9,117 nucleotides of DNA from contig JAAXHZ010000159.1 in the NCBI GenBank assembly GCA_012270625.1, forward strand, positions 1 through 9,117. Direction: 5' to 3'. Position 1 is the first letter of the stretch. Every line of letters starts with the position of its first letter. Shown in pieces: positions 1 to 7,641 of this stretch. The notes beneath the pieces are model-generated. The model made no database searches and was not told the DNA's origin. It saw only the letters and a list, made by a program, of their open reading frames with translations. This DNA is from Dehalococcoidia bacterium. GTDB taxonomy: Bacteria; Chloroflexota; Dehalococcoidia; SAR202; UBA11138. Position numbers and translations under genes: made by a program.

Positions 1-3000
1 GCTGCGCTCGGCAAACGCCAGCAGATAGACCACGTATCCCAAGCCGGAGATGAACATTATCACTCCCAGCGCGACGAGCACTATCGTGCGCCATCCCGCT
101 GAGATGAGTGGATCGATCTCCTGCGCGGCGAGCTGTTCTTCCAGCCCGATCGCGTCGCCCCGCGCTCTGACAATCCGGGACACGCTATGGAACACCTCCA
201 TGTCGGCGCCGGGAGCCGCCTCGATGAATATCTCGTTGACCGAGGTGTCCCCGAACGGGTTCAGCGCGTCCATGTACGCGAGCAGGGTATCGATGTCGAA
301 CACCAGGAATCCCCCGCGCGCCGGGTCCAGCGTTGGAAAGTAGTCAACTATGCCGGTGATGACCACCGGAACGACGCCTCCGGGAAGGTTGACCAGCAGG
401 CTGTTGTTCACTCCGGCTCCGGTGGCGGCCGAGAACGTGCGGCTGGCTACCGCGGGGATGAATCCGTGTTCTCCGGCGCGGTAGATGCCGCGGATTCCGA
501 CGTTCGTCTCTTTGCCGAAGGTGAAGTACGCGGCTCCCGCGCCTGAGTGGACGTTGTCGGAGATCCAGATAACTTCGTCCACTCCGAGCTGGCTGGTCGC
601 CAGAGGCACCCAATCGAACGAGTCCTCGAACCCCTCGATCAGGGTTACCTCCCCGGACTCGCTGACCGCCGCGAGATCGTCGAACACGGCGGAGCCGGCA
701 GTGGCCGTCGCGCCAAAGCCGGGCTCGTTGATCTGGATGGAGACGACCTTTATCGGATGGACCAGATCATCGGGCAAGTCCGCGCTGACCAGGTTCCAGC
801 CGGGATCAGGCATATCGCCAAACGTCACAGTGTCGGACCGTCCGTTGGCGTCTTCCAGCACGATCCACAGGAAGATCAGTGGGTAGAAAGACTCCGGGTT
901 GACCCACATCTGGATTCGACGCGAACCTTCCGGGATCTCGATCGACCGGACAGGCTCTTCGACCTTTAGCGTGGACAGCACCTGGCGCAGGGTGGGTTCG
1001 AAGAAGTCGCCTCGATACCAGGCGTCGAAAGTGTCGGTATCGACCGCCAGAAAGCTGAACCCAGAGCCTATCTGTCCGGCGCCTATCCTGCCACTGGCGC
1101 GGTGCGCCTCTGAAATGGACTGCACACCGGGGACGGCGCCGAAAGTGTCTCCCACGCGCCCGTCTCTTCGACCGAGGTACGAGTCGAGGTCAATGACTCG
1201 TATGTCAGACCCGACGTAGTATCGCACCCTCTCCTCGTAGCTCCTGTCCAGGGTGGCGCCGACGGTCGTGGACAGCACCCCGATGCCTCCGGCAAGCACC
1301 AGCAGCAGCACCAGCCAAGAGTACTGGAGCGGGTTGCGCGCCATGTGCCACATGCTCATAGATACCCAGACGGGCGCGCGGCGCGAAAATTCGGCCAGCA
1401 GATAGAACAGCGCCTGCGCGGGCACTATGCACAGCAGCGCGATCGAGCCTACGAACACCGCTGAAGGCGAGTCCGGGTGCGGCGGGGACGCTGACGTGAA
1501 CCATGCGACCGCCCCCACCTGCACAGCGATCCAGAAGGCTCGCGTAATCACCCTCACCCCAACCCTCTCCCTTAGGGAGAGGGGGCCTGTTGATTGGGGT
1601 TCATGCTTGTCTGTACCCATTTGCCTACCCCTGTCAGCCCTCAAGGGAGAGGGGGCGGCTGATGTCGAGAGCCAGTACGCGGCTCCGAATACGGCTATCG
1701 TCGCCGCTTCTGGAATCCAGCCCGTGAGGTCGCCGGCGCGGACGTAGTCGAAGGCGATGGCCGCTGTCAGCGATGGGAGCGTGAGCGCGGTCGCAAGATG
1801 CACCAGCGCCAGCGACTCGCCGCTGACGTAGCGTATGAACATTGGGAATATCCTGAAGAACATCAGCCCGACCGCTGCCAGGAAGAGCACCGGCGCGATC
1901 AGCAGCGCCTCGTTGACGTCCTGTTCGCCGAACAGGCTGCCGGAGACAAGCTCGCCGCGAGCCTGAAGCTCCCAGAACAGGATTCCGCCGACCAGCAGGA
2001 AGGCTATGTCTATGTAGAACCTCTGCACCAGCGGCATGGACGGAGGTCGGGAGGCCCTGAGCCTGTGGATGATCAGACCGGCGCGAGCGCCCAGGACTCC
2101 GGGCACCACGAATATGATGAGACAGAGCAGCCCCGCGACACCCGCGGCCGCGAACGGAATCCAGCTGGGGTGCACAGGCAGAGGTCGCCCATCGGTTATG
2201 TGCTCGAAGTAGGGAAGCGTCCCGGCAAGCCATACCACAAGCAGAGCGAGGAACGGCGCGATCGCGGCCGCAATCACCGTCAGGATCGCTCCCTCGGCGA
2301 GGTACAGCCTGAGAAGGCGCCAGGTACTGGTACCACGACTCCTGAACAGCGCGACGTCGCTCTCGCGGTTCGGCACCAGGTACGAGACGATCATGAACAG
2401 GAAGTAGAGCACCGCGACGCCCAGGACGGTGAGCAGCAGAAGCAGCGGAACGCTGGACAGGAAGCTCCGCCTTCCGAACCGGACGAGCATGACGTCTATG
2501 CCGCTGAACGCCGTTGAGCCGGGCAGCAGGATGGACAGCTCCTCGCGCAGCAGCTGCATTCGCGCTCGCATTTCCGCCTTCGACCAGCCCCTCAGCACCG
2601 AGGTGTCGATGCTGCTGTACCAGGTGGAGTTGACGGCCGCGCCAGGGAAGGCCGTGCCCACCGCGCCGGCAAGCACAGACTGACTCACGAACATGCCGAG
2701 AGCAGGAGGCGAGTTCGGCGTTATCTCGCCTTCGGCGTTCGGAATTCTGGGGAACAGGAACGACTCGGCGTCTGTCTGCCAGTATGGGTCTTCAGGGTCA
2801 GTCGCTTCGATCAGACCGGCTATCCTGGCCGATACCTTGACAGGCGAGTCCTGGGAGGGAGCGACCACCAGAACGTCGCCGGGGAGCAGGCCCCCGAACT
2901 CGGCGGCCGTCATTCCGCTCACCAGCACCTCCACCATCGGCCCCTGAGTACCCCTGAGCACGGTGTCCTCAGCCTGTCTTCCTGCGATGATCGTGATGTG

Positions 3001-3492
3001 GTCGCTCAGGCCGGTGAATGACTGGAGCAGGCCCGCGGCAGGCTCGGGCAGCGCGTCCTCTCTCTCTTCATTCTCCTCGCCATTCTCCTGGCTCTCGCTG
3101 TTAGACGGATCAGCAGAAGGCTTGTCGGGAAGAGCTACTGAGTAGAACGGGGTGCGCAGGTGGCGCTCGGTACCGGTGTGAATCGGCGCGACGCTCGTGT
3201 CTATGGCCTGGTCCAGAGCGGCGCCGGCGCGCTCAATCTCACGCTTCTCCAGCGGGATGAAGCTGGACCTGGACGTAATGCTGAAGTAGGTCTCTCCGTC
3301 ACGCGCGAGCGCGGACTCTACCGCGCTGTTGATTCCCTGGCGTTCGAGCGCGTCGAGGTAAACGGGGGCGGCGGACATCAGGAGCGTGGCGATCATGATG
3401 CCCAAGAAGACGCTGACCATAAGACGCCAGTCAGTGAGCAGGCGTCGCAGGACGAGACGACCGATTGTCAGGTTGTCAGGAGAGTCGTTCAC
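1..3492 (-). CDS. Large FtsX/MacB-type ABC transporter permease (C-terminus beyond window)
   Basis: This is the membrane subunit of an ABC transporter of the FtsX/LolE/MacB class. Such proteins couple a cytoplasmic ATPase to export, lipoprotein release or envelope remodelling; the substrate here is unknown. One frame stays open for 1,164 codons to the left edge. Residues about 25-45 form a membrane helix. A long extracytoplasmic domain follows, with an acidic Glu/Asn-rich stretch near 129-150. A helix cluster starts near 347, with FtsX-like 'NRESDVALFRSRGTS' after the first helix. More helices lie at about 390-413, 432-455, 488-545, 590-612 and 652-700. A second module begins with a helix near 725-750, then an extracytoplasmic domain, then a helix at about 1135-1160 at the edge. 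The GTG start (3492-3490) lies inside the end of the kelch gene; the next in-frame ATG (codon 25) would remove the cytoplasmic lead-in 'RLVLRRLLTDWR'. No clear Shine-Dalgarno is visible, so translation probably depends on coupling. Residues about 614-648 come from an inserted repeat. The last part of module two and the stop are missing. The family is secure; the exact start is moderately so. Confidence 0.85.
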   Translation of the reverse strand, partial: MNDSPDNLTIGRLVLRRLLTDWRLMVSVFLGIMIATLLMSAAPVYLDALERQGINSAVESALARDGETYFSITSRSSFIPLEKREIERAGAALDQAIDTSVAPIHTGTERHLRTPFYSVALPDKPSADPSNSESQENGEENEEREDALPEPAAGLLQSFTGLSDHITIIAGRQAEDTVLRGTQGPMVEVLVSGMTAAEFGGLLPGDVLVVAPSQDSPVKVSARIAGLIEATDPEDPYWQTDAESFLFPRIPNAEGEITPNSPPALGMFVSQSVLAGAVGTAFPGAAVNSTWYSSIDTSVLRGWSKAEMRARMQLLREELSILLPGSTAFSGIDVMLVRFGRRSFLSSVPLLLLLTVLGVAVLYFLFMIVSYLVPNRESDVALFRSRGTSTWRLLRLYLAEGAILTVIAAAIAPFLALLVVWLAGTLPYFEHITDGRPLPVHPSWIPFAAAGVAGLLCLIIFVVPGVLGARAGLIIHRLRASRPPSMPLVQRFYIDIAFLLVGGILFWELQARGELVSGSLFGEQDVNEALLIAPVLFLAAVGLMFFRIFPMFIRYVSGESLALVHLATALTLPSLTAAIAFDYVRAGDLTGWIPEAATIAVFGAAYWLSTSAAPSPLRADRGRQMGTDKHEPQSTGPLSLRERVGVRVITRAFWIAVQVGAVAWFTSASPPHPDSPSAVFVGSIALLCIVPAQALFYLLAEFSRRAPVWVSMSMWHMARNPLQYSWLVLLLVLAGGIGVLSTTVGATLDRSYEERVRYYVGSDIRVIDLDSYLGRRDGRVGDTFGAVPGVQSISEAHRASGRIGAGQIGSGFSFLAVDTDTFDAWYRGDFFEPTLRQVLSTLKVEEPVRSIEIPEGSRRIQMWVNPESFYPLIFLWIVLEDANGRSDTVTFGDMPDPGWNLVSADLPDDLVHPIKVVSIQINEPGFGATATAGSAVFDDLAAVSESGEVTLIEGFEDSFDWVPLATSQLGVDEVIWISDNVHSGAGAAYFTFGKETNVGIRGIYRAGEHGFIPAVASRTFSAATGAGVNNSLLVNLPGGVVPVVITGIVDYFPTLDPARGGFLVFDIDTLLAYMDALNPFGDTSVNEIFIEAAPGADMEVFHSVSRIVRARGDAIGLEEQLAAQEIDPLISAGWRTIVLVALGVIMFISGLGYVVYLLAFAERS
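1551..1656. repeat. Small interspersed palindromic repeat inserted in frame in the permease gene
   Basis: The left part is a perfect hairpin: ccctctccc (1563-1571), a TTA loop, and gggagaggg (1575-1583). It is preceded by CCCTCACCCCAA (1551-1562). A 13-bp direct repeat, AGGGAGAGGGGGC, occurs at 1574-1586 and 1644-1656. Read on the minus strand in the permease frame it gives 'PLSLRERVGVRV'; on the plus strand it gives 'LTPTLSLRERG'. I recognise both as peptides produced by a widespread family of bacterial interspersed repeats. The insert adds about 35 charged residues between predicted helices without stopping the frame. The element borders are estimated from the repeats and could be off by a few bases. 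Confidence 0.75.
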
Positions 3493-5758
3493 CGGAGTAC
3501 CAGCCGCCATCCATGGGTGTGTACATCTCGACTGTCTGGAGCGCGGAGAATCCAAACCCACCGACTATCTGGACTCTCCCGTCGTCCATCAGAAGAGCGG
3601 TGTGCCCCCACCTGGCGTCGCGAATCGCGCCGCCAGGCCTCCAGCTGGCATCATGCGGACTGAATATCTCGGCAGAGGCGAGGGGCGTTATGCCGTCCCT
3701 CGCGCCTCCGACGACCAGCACTCTTCCGTCGGGCAGCAGCGTGGCGGTGTGGGCAGACCTGGCCTCAGACATCTGCCCCGCGTCTGACCACGTGCCGCTA
3801 GAAGGGTCGAATATCTCGGAGGACGCGATAGGCGAGCCATCGACGCCGTAGCCGCCGACCAGCAGTACCCTTCCGTCCGACAGGGTGACGGCAGCGTGGC
3901 TGTCTCTCGCCTCGACGAGGTCTCCGGCATCCGTCCAGGCTCCTGTTGCGGGATCGTAGATCTCGGACGACCTCACGCTTCGGTCATCTCGTCCCACACC
4001 ACCGGCGATCAAAATCCTGCCACCGGAGAGCATAGCAGCCGTATGCCCCCAGCGCGGAGACCGCATTGGAGAAGCGGGAGTCCATCGTCCGCTGAGCGGG
4101 TCGAGTATCTCGACACTGGACAGCGCGCTGAGGCCGTCCCACCCGCCAACCGCGAGAAGACGCCCGTCAGGCAGCAGGGTCAGAGTGTGACGACTCCTGG
4201 CGTCGATCATGTCCTCGTACCTGTCCCACACGGCCGCGACCGGATCTAACACCTCTGCGCTCGCCAGAGGAGTCGCGAGATGTCCCACGCCGCCGGCGAC
4301 GGATATCCGTCCATCCGGAAGGGTGGCCACCGCGTGTCCCCATCTAATGTCTCTCATGGGCGTGGTCTGAATCCACTTGCGCAGTCTCCAATCGAAGAGC
4401 TCCGCCGTGTTCATGCCACGACCGTTGGTGTCGTAGCCTCCCAGCAGAAGCGGAGTCCCTGTGTCGGAGCACGAGGCAGGTCTGTCACACTTCATCAGCA
4501 CCGCGACGTGTCCCCAGCGAGCGCGCTGAGCGCTGCCGGCGGCTGCCCAGGCCCCGGAGCCGGGCACGTACAGCTCGGTTCGAGTGAGAGGCGAGAGCAG
4601 TCCGGCCTTGCCCCCCACGACAAGCAGGGCGCGCTCTGCACCCATAATACCGCTCGGCAGCAGTGTCGCCGTGTGGCCCCTGCGCGGGGCGAGCATACTA
4701 TCGGTCCTGCTCCAGGTGTCAGAGACCGGATCGAAGACTTCGGCGGTGTTGCTAGGAATCGCTCCTCCCCCACCGACGACGATTACCCTGCCATCAGTGA
4801 GCAGCGTAGCGGTGTGGCCGCCCCTGGAGTGACGCATCGACGCGCCGGGCGACCAGGTCTGAGCGACCGGATCGAACATCTCGGTAGAGTCATGGGCGAT
4901 GCTGCTGTCTCTTCCCCCGATGACCATGACCCGGCCATCGGGCAGCACGGTAGAGGTATGTTCTCCGCGTTCAATAGACATCGCTGGCGCCGTGGTCCAC
5001 GAGCTGGAGACGGGATCGTAAATCTCGGCGGACGAAATCGCCTCTCGTCCCTGCTTACCCCCGATGACGAGCACTCTGCCGTCGGACAGCAGCGTAGCGG
5101 TGTGGGCAGATCTCGCGACAGCCATGTCCGGGCCGGTGGCCCATGTGCCGGTCGCAGGATCGTACAGCTCCGTCGATGCCGTCGGAGCAGCCTTGTCAGA
5201 GCCGCCTGCGACGAGCACACGCCCATCGAGCAGCAGCGTGGCGGTGTGGTCGATGCGCGCAACGCTGAGCGACGTCGAAACAGTCCAGGACATCGCGTCA
5301 GGATCGTAGAGTTCCGTCGTGGGCGTGACGCTGCCGACCCCGCCGCCGCCAACGATGAGCACTTTGCCGTCGGACAGAAGCGTAGCGGTGTGGCCCGCGC
5401 GGGCCTCCGAGATCGGGCCGACGAGAGTCCACAGACCGGTCGAAGGGTCGTAGTACTCAGCCGAGGTCAGCTCGTCGTCGTCTCCAGCGCCGGCGACAGC
5501 CAGGATCGTGCCGTCCGGCATGAGCGTGGCGGTGTGGTCGGTGCGGGCATCGTTGGAGCTTCCCGGAGCGTCCGGAGAGCCGACCCTATTCGGAATGGGG
5601 GAATGTAAAGGCGCAGAGGACGGCAAGTCGAGCTCCGCAGCCTCACTCTCGGTATCAGCAGCGGGTGGGGCGTCGCACGCGACGGAGAACGCAAGGAGCG
5701 CCGCAGCCAGCAACCCAGCGACACTCCATAGGGGAACAGTAGTCGTCCGTGATCCCAT
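3476..5758 (-). CDS. Kelch-repeat lipoprotein with 14 repeats
   Basis: This is a predicted surface or periplasm-facing lipoprotein built almost wholly of kelch/galactose-oxidase-type beta-propeller repeats. The N-terminus has Arg4, a hydrophobic stretch at residues 8-27 and a lipobox-like S-V-A-C ending at Cys28. An Ala/Ser/Pro/Glu-rich linker runs to about residue 70. Fourteen repeats of about 48-50 residues follow, each opening with a variant of 'HTATLLPDGRVLVVGG' and then 'SAEIYDP..G.W', from His75 to the C-terminus. Fourteen would fit two seven-bladed propellers (inference). Repeat 7 carries a short extension, and repeat 8 is divergent with two close cysteines ('MKCDRPASC') that could form a disulfide. 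Kelch propellers usually bind proteins or glycans. I see no sign of the galactose oxidase copper site, so an enzymatic role is not supported. The ATG at 5758 is preferred because it supplies the signal peptide; no clear Shine-Dalgarno precedes it. The stop overlaps the start of the downstream permease, which suggests a shared envelope function. Confidence 0.88.
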   Translation of the reverse strand: MGSRTTTVPLWSVAGLLAAALLAFSVACDAPPAADTESEAAELDLPSSAPLHSPIPNRVGSPDAPGSSNDARTDHTATLMPDGTILAVAGAGDDDELTSAEYYDPSTGLWTLVGPISEARAGHTATLLSDGKVLIVGGGGVGSVTPTTELYDPDAMSWTVSTSLSVARIDHTATLLLDGRVLVAGGSDKAAPTASTELYDPATGTWATGPDMAVARSAHTATLLSDGRVLVIGGKQGREAISSAEIYDPVSSSWTTAPAMSIERGEHTSTVLPDGRVMVIGGRDSSIAHDSTEMFDPVAQTWSPGASMRHSRGGHTATLLTDGRVIVVGGGGAIPSNTAEVFDPVSDTWSRTDSMLAPRRGHTATLLPSGIMGAERALLVVGGKAGLLSPLTRTELYVPGSGAWAAAGSAQRARWGHVAVLMKCDRPASCSDTGTPLLLGGYDTNGRGMNTAELFDWRLRKWIQTTPMRDIRWGHAVATLPDGRISVAGGVGHLATPLASAEVLDPVAAVWDRYEDMIDARSRHTLTLLPDGRLLAVGGWDGLSALSSVEILDPLSGRWTPASPMRSPRWGHTAAMLSGGRILIAGGVGRDDRSVRSSEIYDPATGAWTDAGDLVEARDSHAAVTLSDGRVLLVGGYGVDGSPIASSEIFDPSSGTWSDAGQMSEARSAHTATLLPDGRVLVVGGARDGITPLASAEIFSPHDASWRPGGAIRDARWGHTALLMDDGRVQIVGGFGFSALQTVEMYTPMDGGWYSGERLS

Positions 5759-5764
5759 TCGTGA

Positions 5765-5794
5765 ATTGTGTAGCAGACGGTCAAGTCAAGTCAA
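5765..5794 (-). promoter_or_regulatory. Candidate promoter for the kelch-permease operon
   Basis: On the minus strand a -35-like TTGACT (5794-5789) is followed after 18 bases by a -10-like CACAAT (5770-5765). The expected start of transcription then falls within a few bases of the kelch ATG at 5758, so the mRNA could be leaderless. That would fit the absence of a Shine-Dalgarno. The TGACT unit is repeated in tandem here, so other -35 choices are possible. The -10 matches the consensus at only four of six positions. Confidence 0.35.
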
Positions 5795-5810
5795 CGCAGG
5801 CCCGGACTAG

Positions 5811-5826
5811 CGTGCAGCCGTGCACG
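5811..5826. promoter_or_regulatory. Short perfect inverted repeat between divergent promoters
   Basis: CGTGCA (5811-5816) and TGCACG (5821-5826) are perfect inverted copies around a GCCG loop. The element lies between the two outward-facing promoter candidates, where a shared operator would be expected. It could equally be a chance hairpin. There is no T-run beside it, so it is not a typical intrinsic terminator. Confidence 0.3.
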
Positions 5827-5872
5827 GATCTCAAGCCGTCCAGGAGCAACCGATAGATGGACTCGACGGACG

Positions 5873-5901
5873 TTGACACGGTGGATAGGCTGGTCTATCG
5901 T
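5873..5901 (+). promoter_or_regulatory. Probable sigma70-type promoter for the restriction-modification operon
   Basis: A perfect -35 TTGACA (5873-5878) is followed after 17 bases by TATCGT (5896-5901), which matches four of six -10 positions. Transcription would start near 5908, giving a leader of about 120 bases before the methyltransferase ATG. A small inverted repeat, GATAG (5884-5888) and CTATC (5895-5899), overlaps the spacer and the -10. It could serve as an operator, although no controller gene is present in the window. Confidence 0.6.
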
Positions 5902-6030
5902 AACCCTGTACTCGAATGTTTGTTCCCATTTCAGGCTACGCTAGAGGCTCCAATTGACGCAAGTCCCTCACCCGTTCCCATACCAGGGCAGTAAGCGGAT
6001 GGTGGCGCGGCATATTCTTCCGGCTTTGAC

Positions 6031-7641
6031 ATGACAATACACGCTACTAGCATCCCATCCCCGGTACTACACGAACGCCCGACCGAATATGCCGATCGCG
6101 TTGGAGAGTGGTATGTCGCCACGAAACCCGACTCCCATCGAAGGGAGCACGGACTCTACTTGACTCCCATCGAAGTCGCAGACTTCATGGCCGAACAGGT
6201 AGCTCCTTCAAAGACAAGTGTACGTCTGCTGGACCCAGCCGCAGGCGCAGGCGTCCTGTGCTGCGCCGCTGTCGAAGCTCTGCTGGCACATAAACAGTCT
6301 CCTAAGTCGGTCGAGATAGTTGCCTACGAGGTGGATGCAGGACTCATTGAGCCGTTGTCCGCTGTACTGGGATACCTGAACGAGTGGTGCTATACGCAGC
6401 GCGGTGTTCTTGTCGAGATCCAAGTCAGACAAGCAGATTTTGTGATGGCTCACGCGGGCGCTCTCAAGCACGTAGGTGGTCTCTTCCCCTATGGCGAAGA
6501 CGACGGGAAGTTCGACGTCGTCATTTCGAATCCACCTTATTTCAAGATTTCCAAGACAGACCGCCGTGCCGTGGCCGCAGCGACTGTTGTACACGGACAG
6601 CCGAACATCTATGCCCTCTTTATGGCTGTCAGCGCTGTGCTGCTGAGGGAGAATGGAGAATTCGTCTGCATCGCACCCCGAAGTTTCACCTCGGGTGAGT
6701 ACTTTCGACAGTTCCGAGGCGTATTCTTCGGCATGATCCGTCCTACGCAAGTACATATATTCGGCTCAAGGCGAGATGCGTTCAGCCGTCATGAGGTGTT
6801 ACAAGAGAACGTAGTGCTTTTGGGAACGCGTCGTGACCACTGGTTCGACACAGGTGATCGGCAAGCCCTAACCGTATCCTCAAGCCGCGGTGTACATGAC
6901 ATTGCAGACCCCACTCGCCAGTCGGTGCCGATAACAGCCGCACTCGATCTGAATACAACCGACAAGGTGTTGCGACTCCCGCAGTGTCCTGATGATGAGC
7001 AGGCTCTGGCGCTGGTGGATAGCTGGTCCAATAGACTGGCGGACTTGGATATGAACATCTCGACCGGCCCCGTCGTAGCCTTTCGCGCTGCAAATCATAT
7101 CGACCAGCAAGGCTGCGTCCCCGACACCCATGTCCCGCTCTTATGGATGAACCACGTCCAGGAAATGCAAGCGACTTGGCCGCTCAACGGACGTAAGCCA
7201 GAGTACATCAGACGACTGGGAGCCGAAGCGCTTCTCGTACCAAACGGGAACTATATCCTGCTACGTCGGTTTAGTTCCAAAGAGCAGCCTCGTAGGCTGA
7301 CAGCGGCCCCCTACATTGCCCGTGATCTGGCGATTTCGGCAATCGGCATTGAAAATCATCTCAACTATATACACCGCCCTAACGGGAGACTTTCAGAGGA
7401 CGAAGTGTGGGGACTAGCCGCGCTTTACAATAGTCGTCTGCTCGATATCTATTTCCGATGCGTGAACGGCAATACCCAGGTCAGCGCAACTGAGCTAAGA
7501 GCAATGCCTCTACCGAGGCACGACACAATAGTCGCACTGGGCAGGAGAGTGAAGCAGTCAGATGATCCAACAGAGGGCTTGGACCAAGTACTGATGGAAT
7601 TAGTCTCAGATCAGATGCCGGCGGAGATAGCCTTTGGCTAA
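6031..7641 (+). CDS. Type II N6-adenine DNA methyltransferase, BsuBI/PstI (Eco57I-like) family
   Basis: This is the modification enzyme of a type II system. It transfers a methyl group from S-adenosylmethionine to the N6 of adenine in the recognition site, protecting the host from the partner nuclease. The motif order is that of gamma-class enzymes. Motif X is 'GLYLTP' (41-46). Motif I is 'DPAAGAG' (68-74), which binds the cofactor. A motif II-like 'YEVD' lies at 99-102 and a possible motif III Asp at 136. The catalytic motif IV 'NPPY' is at 167-170, followed by 'HGQPNIYALFM' (188-198). The C-terminal part should hold the target-recognition region. At 536 residues it is slightly longer than the prototypes, which I recall at about 500. 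The ATG at 6031 is the only start compatible with the frame: an in-frame TAA lies at 5992-5994 with no start codon between. The endonuclease gene overlaps the 3' end. CTGCAG specificity is inferred from family resemblance and not shown here. Confidence 0.93.
   Translation: MTIHATSIPSPVLHERPTEYADRVGEWYVATKPDSHRREHGLYLTPIEVADFMAEQVAPSKTSVRLLDPAAGAGVLCCAAVEALLAHKQSPKSVEIVAYEVDAGLIEPLSAVLGYLNEWCYTQRGVLVEIQVRQADFVMAHAGALKHVGGLFPYGEDDGKFDVVISNPPYFKISKTDRRAVAAATVVHGQPNIYALFMAVSAVLLRENGEFVCIAPRSFTSGEYFRQFRGVFFGMIRPTQVHIFGSRRDAFSRHEVLQENVVLLGTRRDHWFDTGDRQALTVSSSRGVHDIADPTRQSVPITAALDLNTTDKVLRLPQCPDDEQALALVDSWSNRLADLDMNISTGPVVAFRAANHIDQQGCVPDTHVPLLWMNHVQEMQATWPLNGRKPEYIRRLGAEALLVPNGNYILLRRFSSKEQPRRLTAAPYIARDLAISAIGIENHLNYIHRPNGRLSEDEVWGLAALYNSRLLDIYFRCVNGNTQVSATELRAMPLPRHDTIVALGRRVKQSDDPTEGLDQVLMELVSDQMPAEIAFG
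7623..7636 (+). promoter_or_regulatory. Shine-Dalgarno and TTG start of the endonuclease gene
   Basis: GGAG (7623-7626) stands seven bases before the TTG at 7634-7636, all inside the end of the methyltransferase frame. This spacing supports TTG as the real start; the next in-frame ATG is codon 16, which would remove residues before the family region. The overlap of start and upstream stop suggests translational coupling. Confidence 0.6.

Larger units (their letters stand above)
5759..6030. other. Divergent intergenic region between kelch lipoprotein and methyltransferase genes
   Basis: This 272-bp region separates two divergently transcribed units. It holds a good sigma70-type promoter facing the methyltransferase, a weaker candidate facing the kelch gene, a 6-bp-arm hairpin near the middle, and the 8-bp direct repeat GTTCCCAT at 5922-5929 and 5974-5981. 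I see no gene or small RNA that I can support. The leader between the forward promoter and the methyltransferase ATG is about 120 bases. It has no evident Shine-Dalgarno just before the ATG. Confidence 0.6.

Noticed and set aside
1551..1656. Possible frameshift or gene break at the repeat in the permease
   Set aside because: Codon counting from the GTG at 3492 to base 1 gives exactly 1,164 codons with no stop, and membrane-helix sequence resumes in the same frame after the repeat.
1634..2233. 199-codon minus-strand open frame
   Set aside because: It is in a different frame within the permease gene. Its translation is Arg/Ala-rich and low in sense, whereas the permease frame gives coherent membrane helices over the same bases.
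1798..2517. 239-codon open frame on the plus strand
   Set aside because: It is antisense to the permease; the product is highly charged and lacks any recognisable domain, and the minus frame is continuous across it.
4280..5608. 442-codon open frame on the plus strand
   Set aside because: It is antisense to the kelch repeats. Repetitive GC-rich coding DNA leaves the opposite strand open, and the translation is Arg/Gly-rich with no family resemblance, while the minus-strand frame shows clear repeats and a signal peptide.
5954..5985. Second forward promoter using TTGACG at 5954-5959
   Set aside because: No acceptable -10 hexamer is found 16-18 bases downstream; the 5873-5901 candidate is much better.
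6208..6756. 182-codon minus-strand open frame under the methyltransferase
   Set aside because: It is a shadow of the methyltransferase, whose cofactor and catalytic motifs lie on the plus strand across this span.
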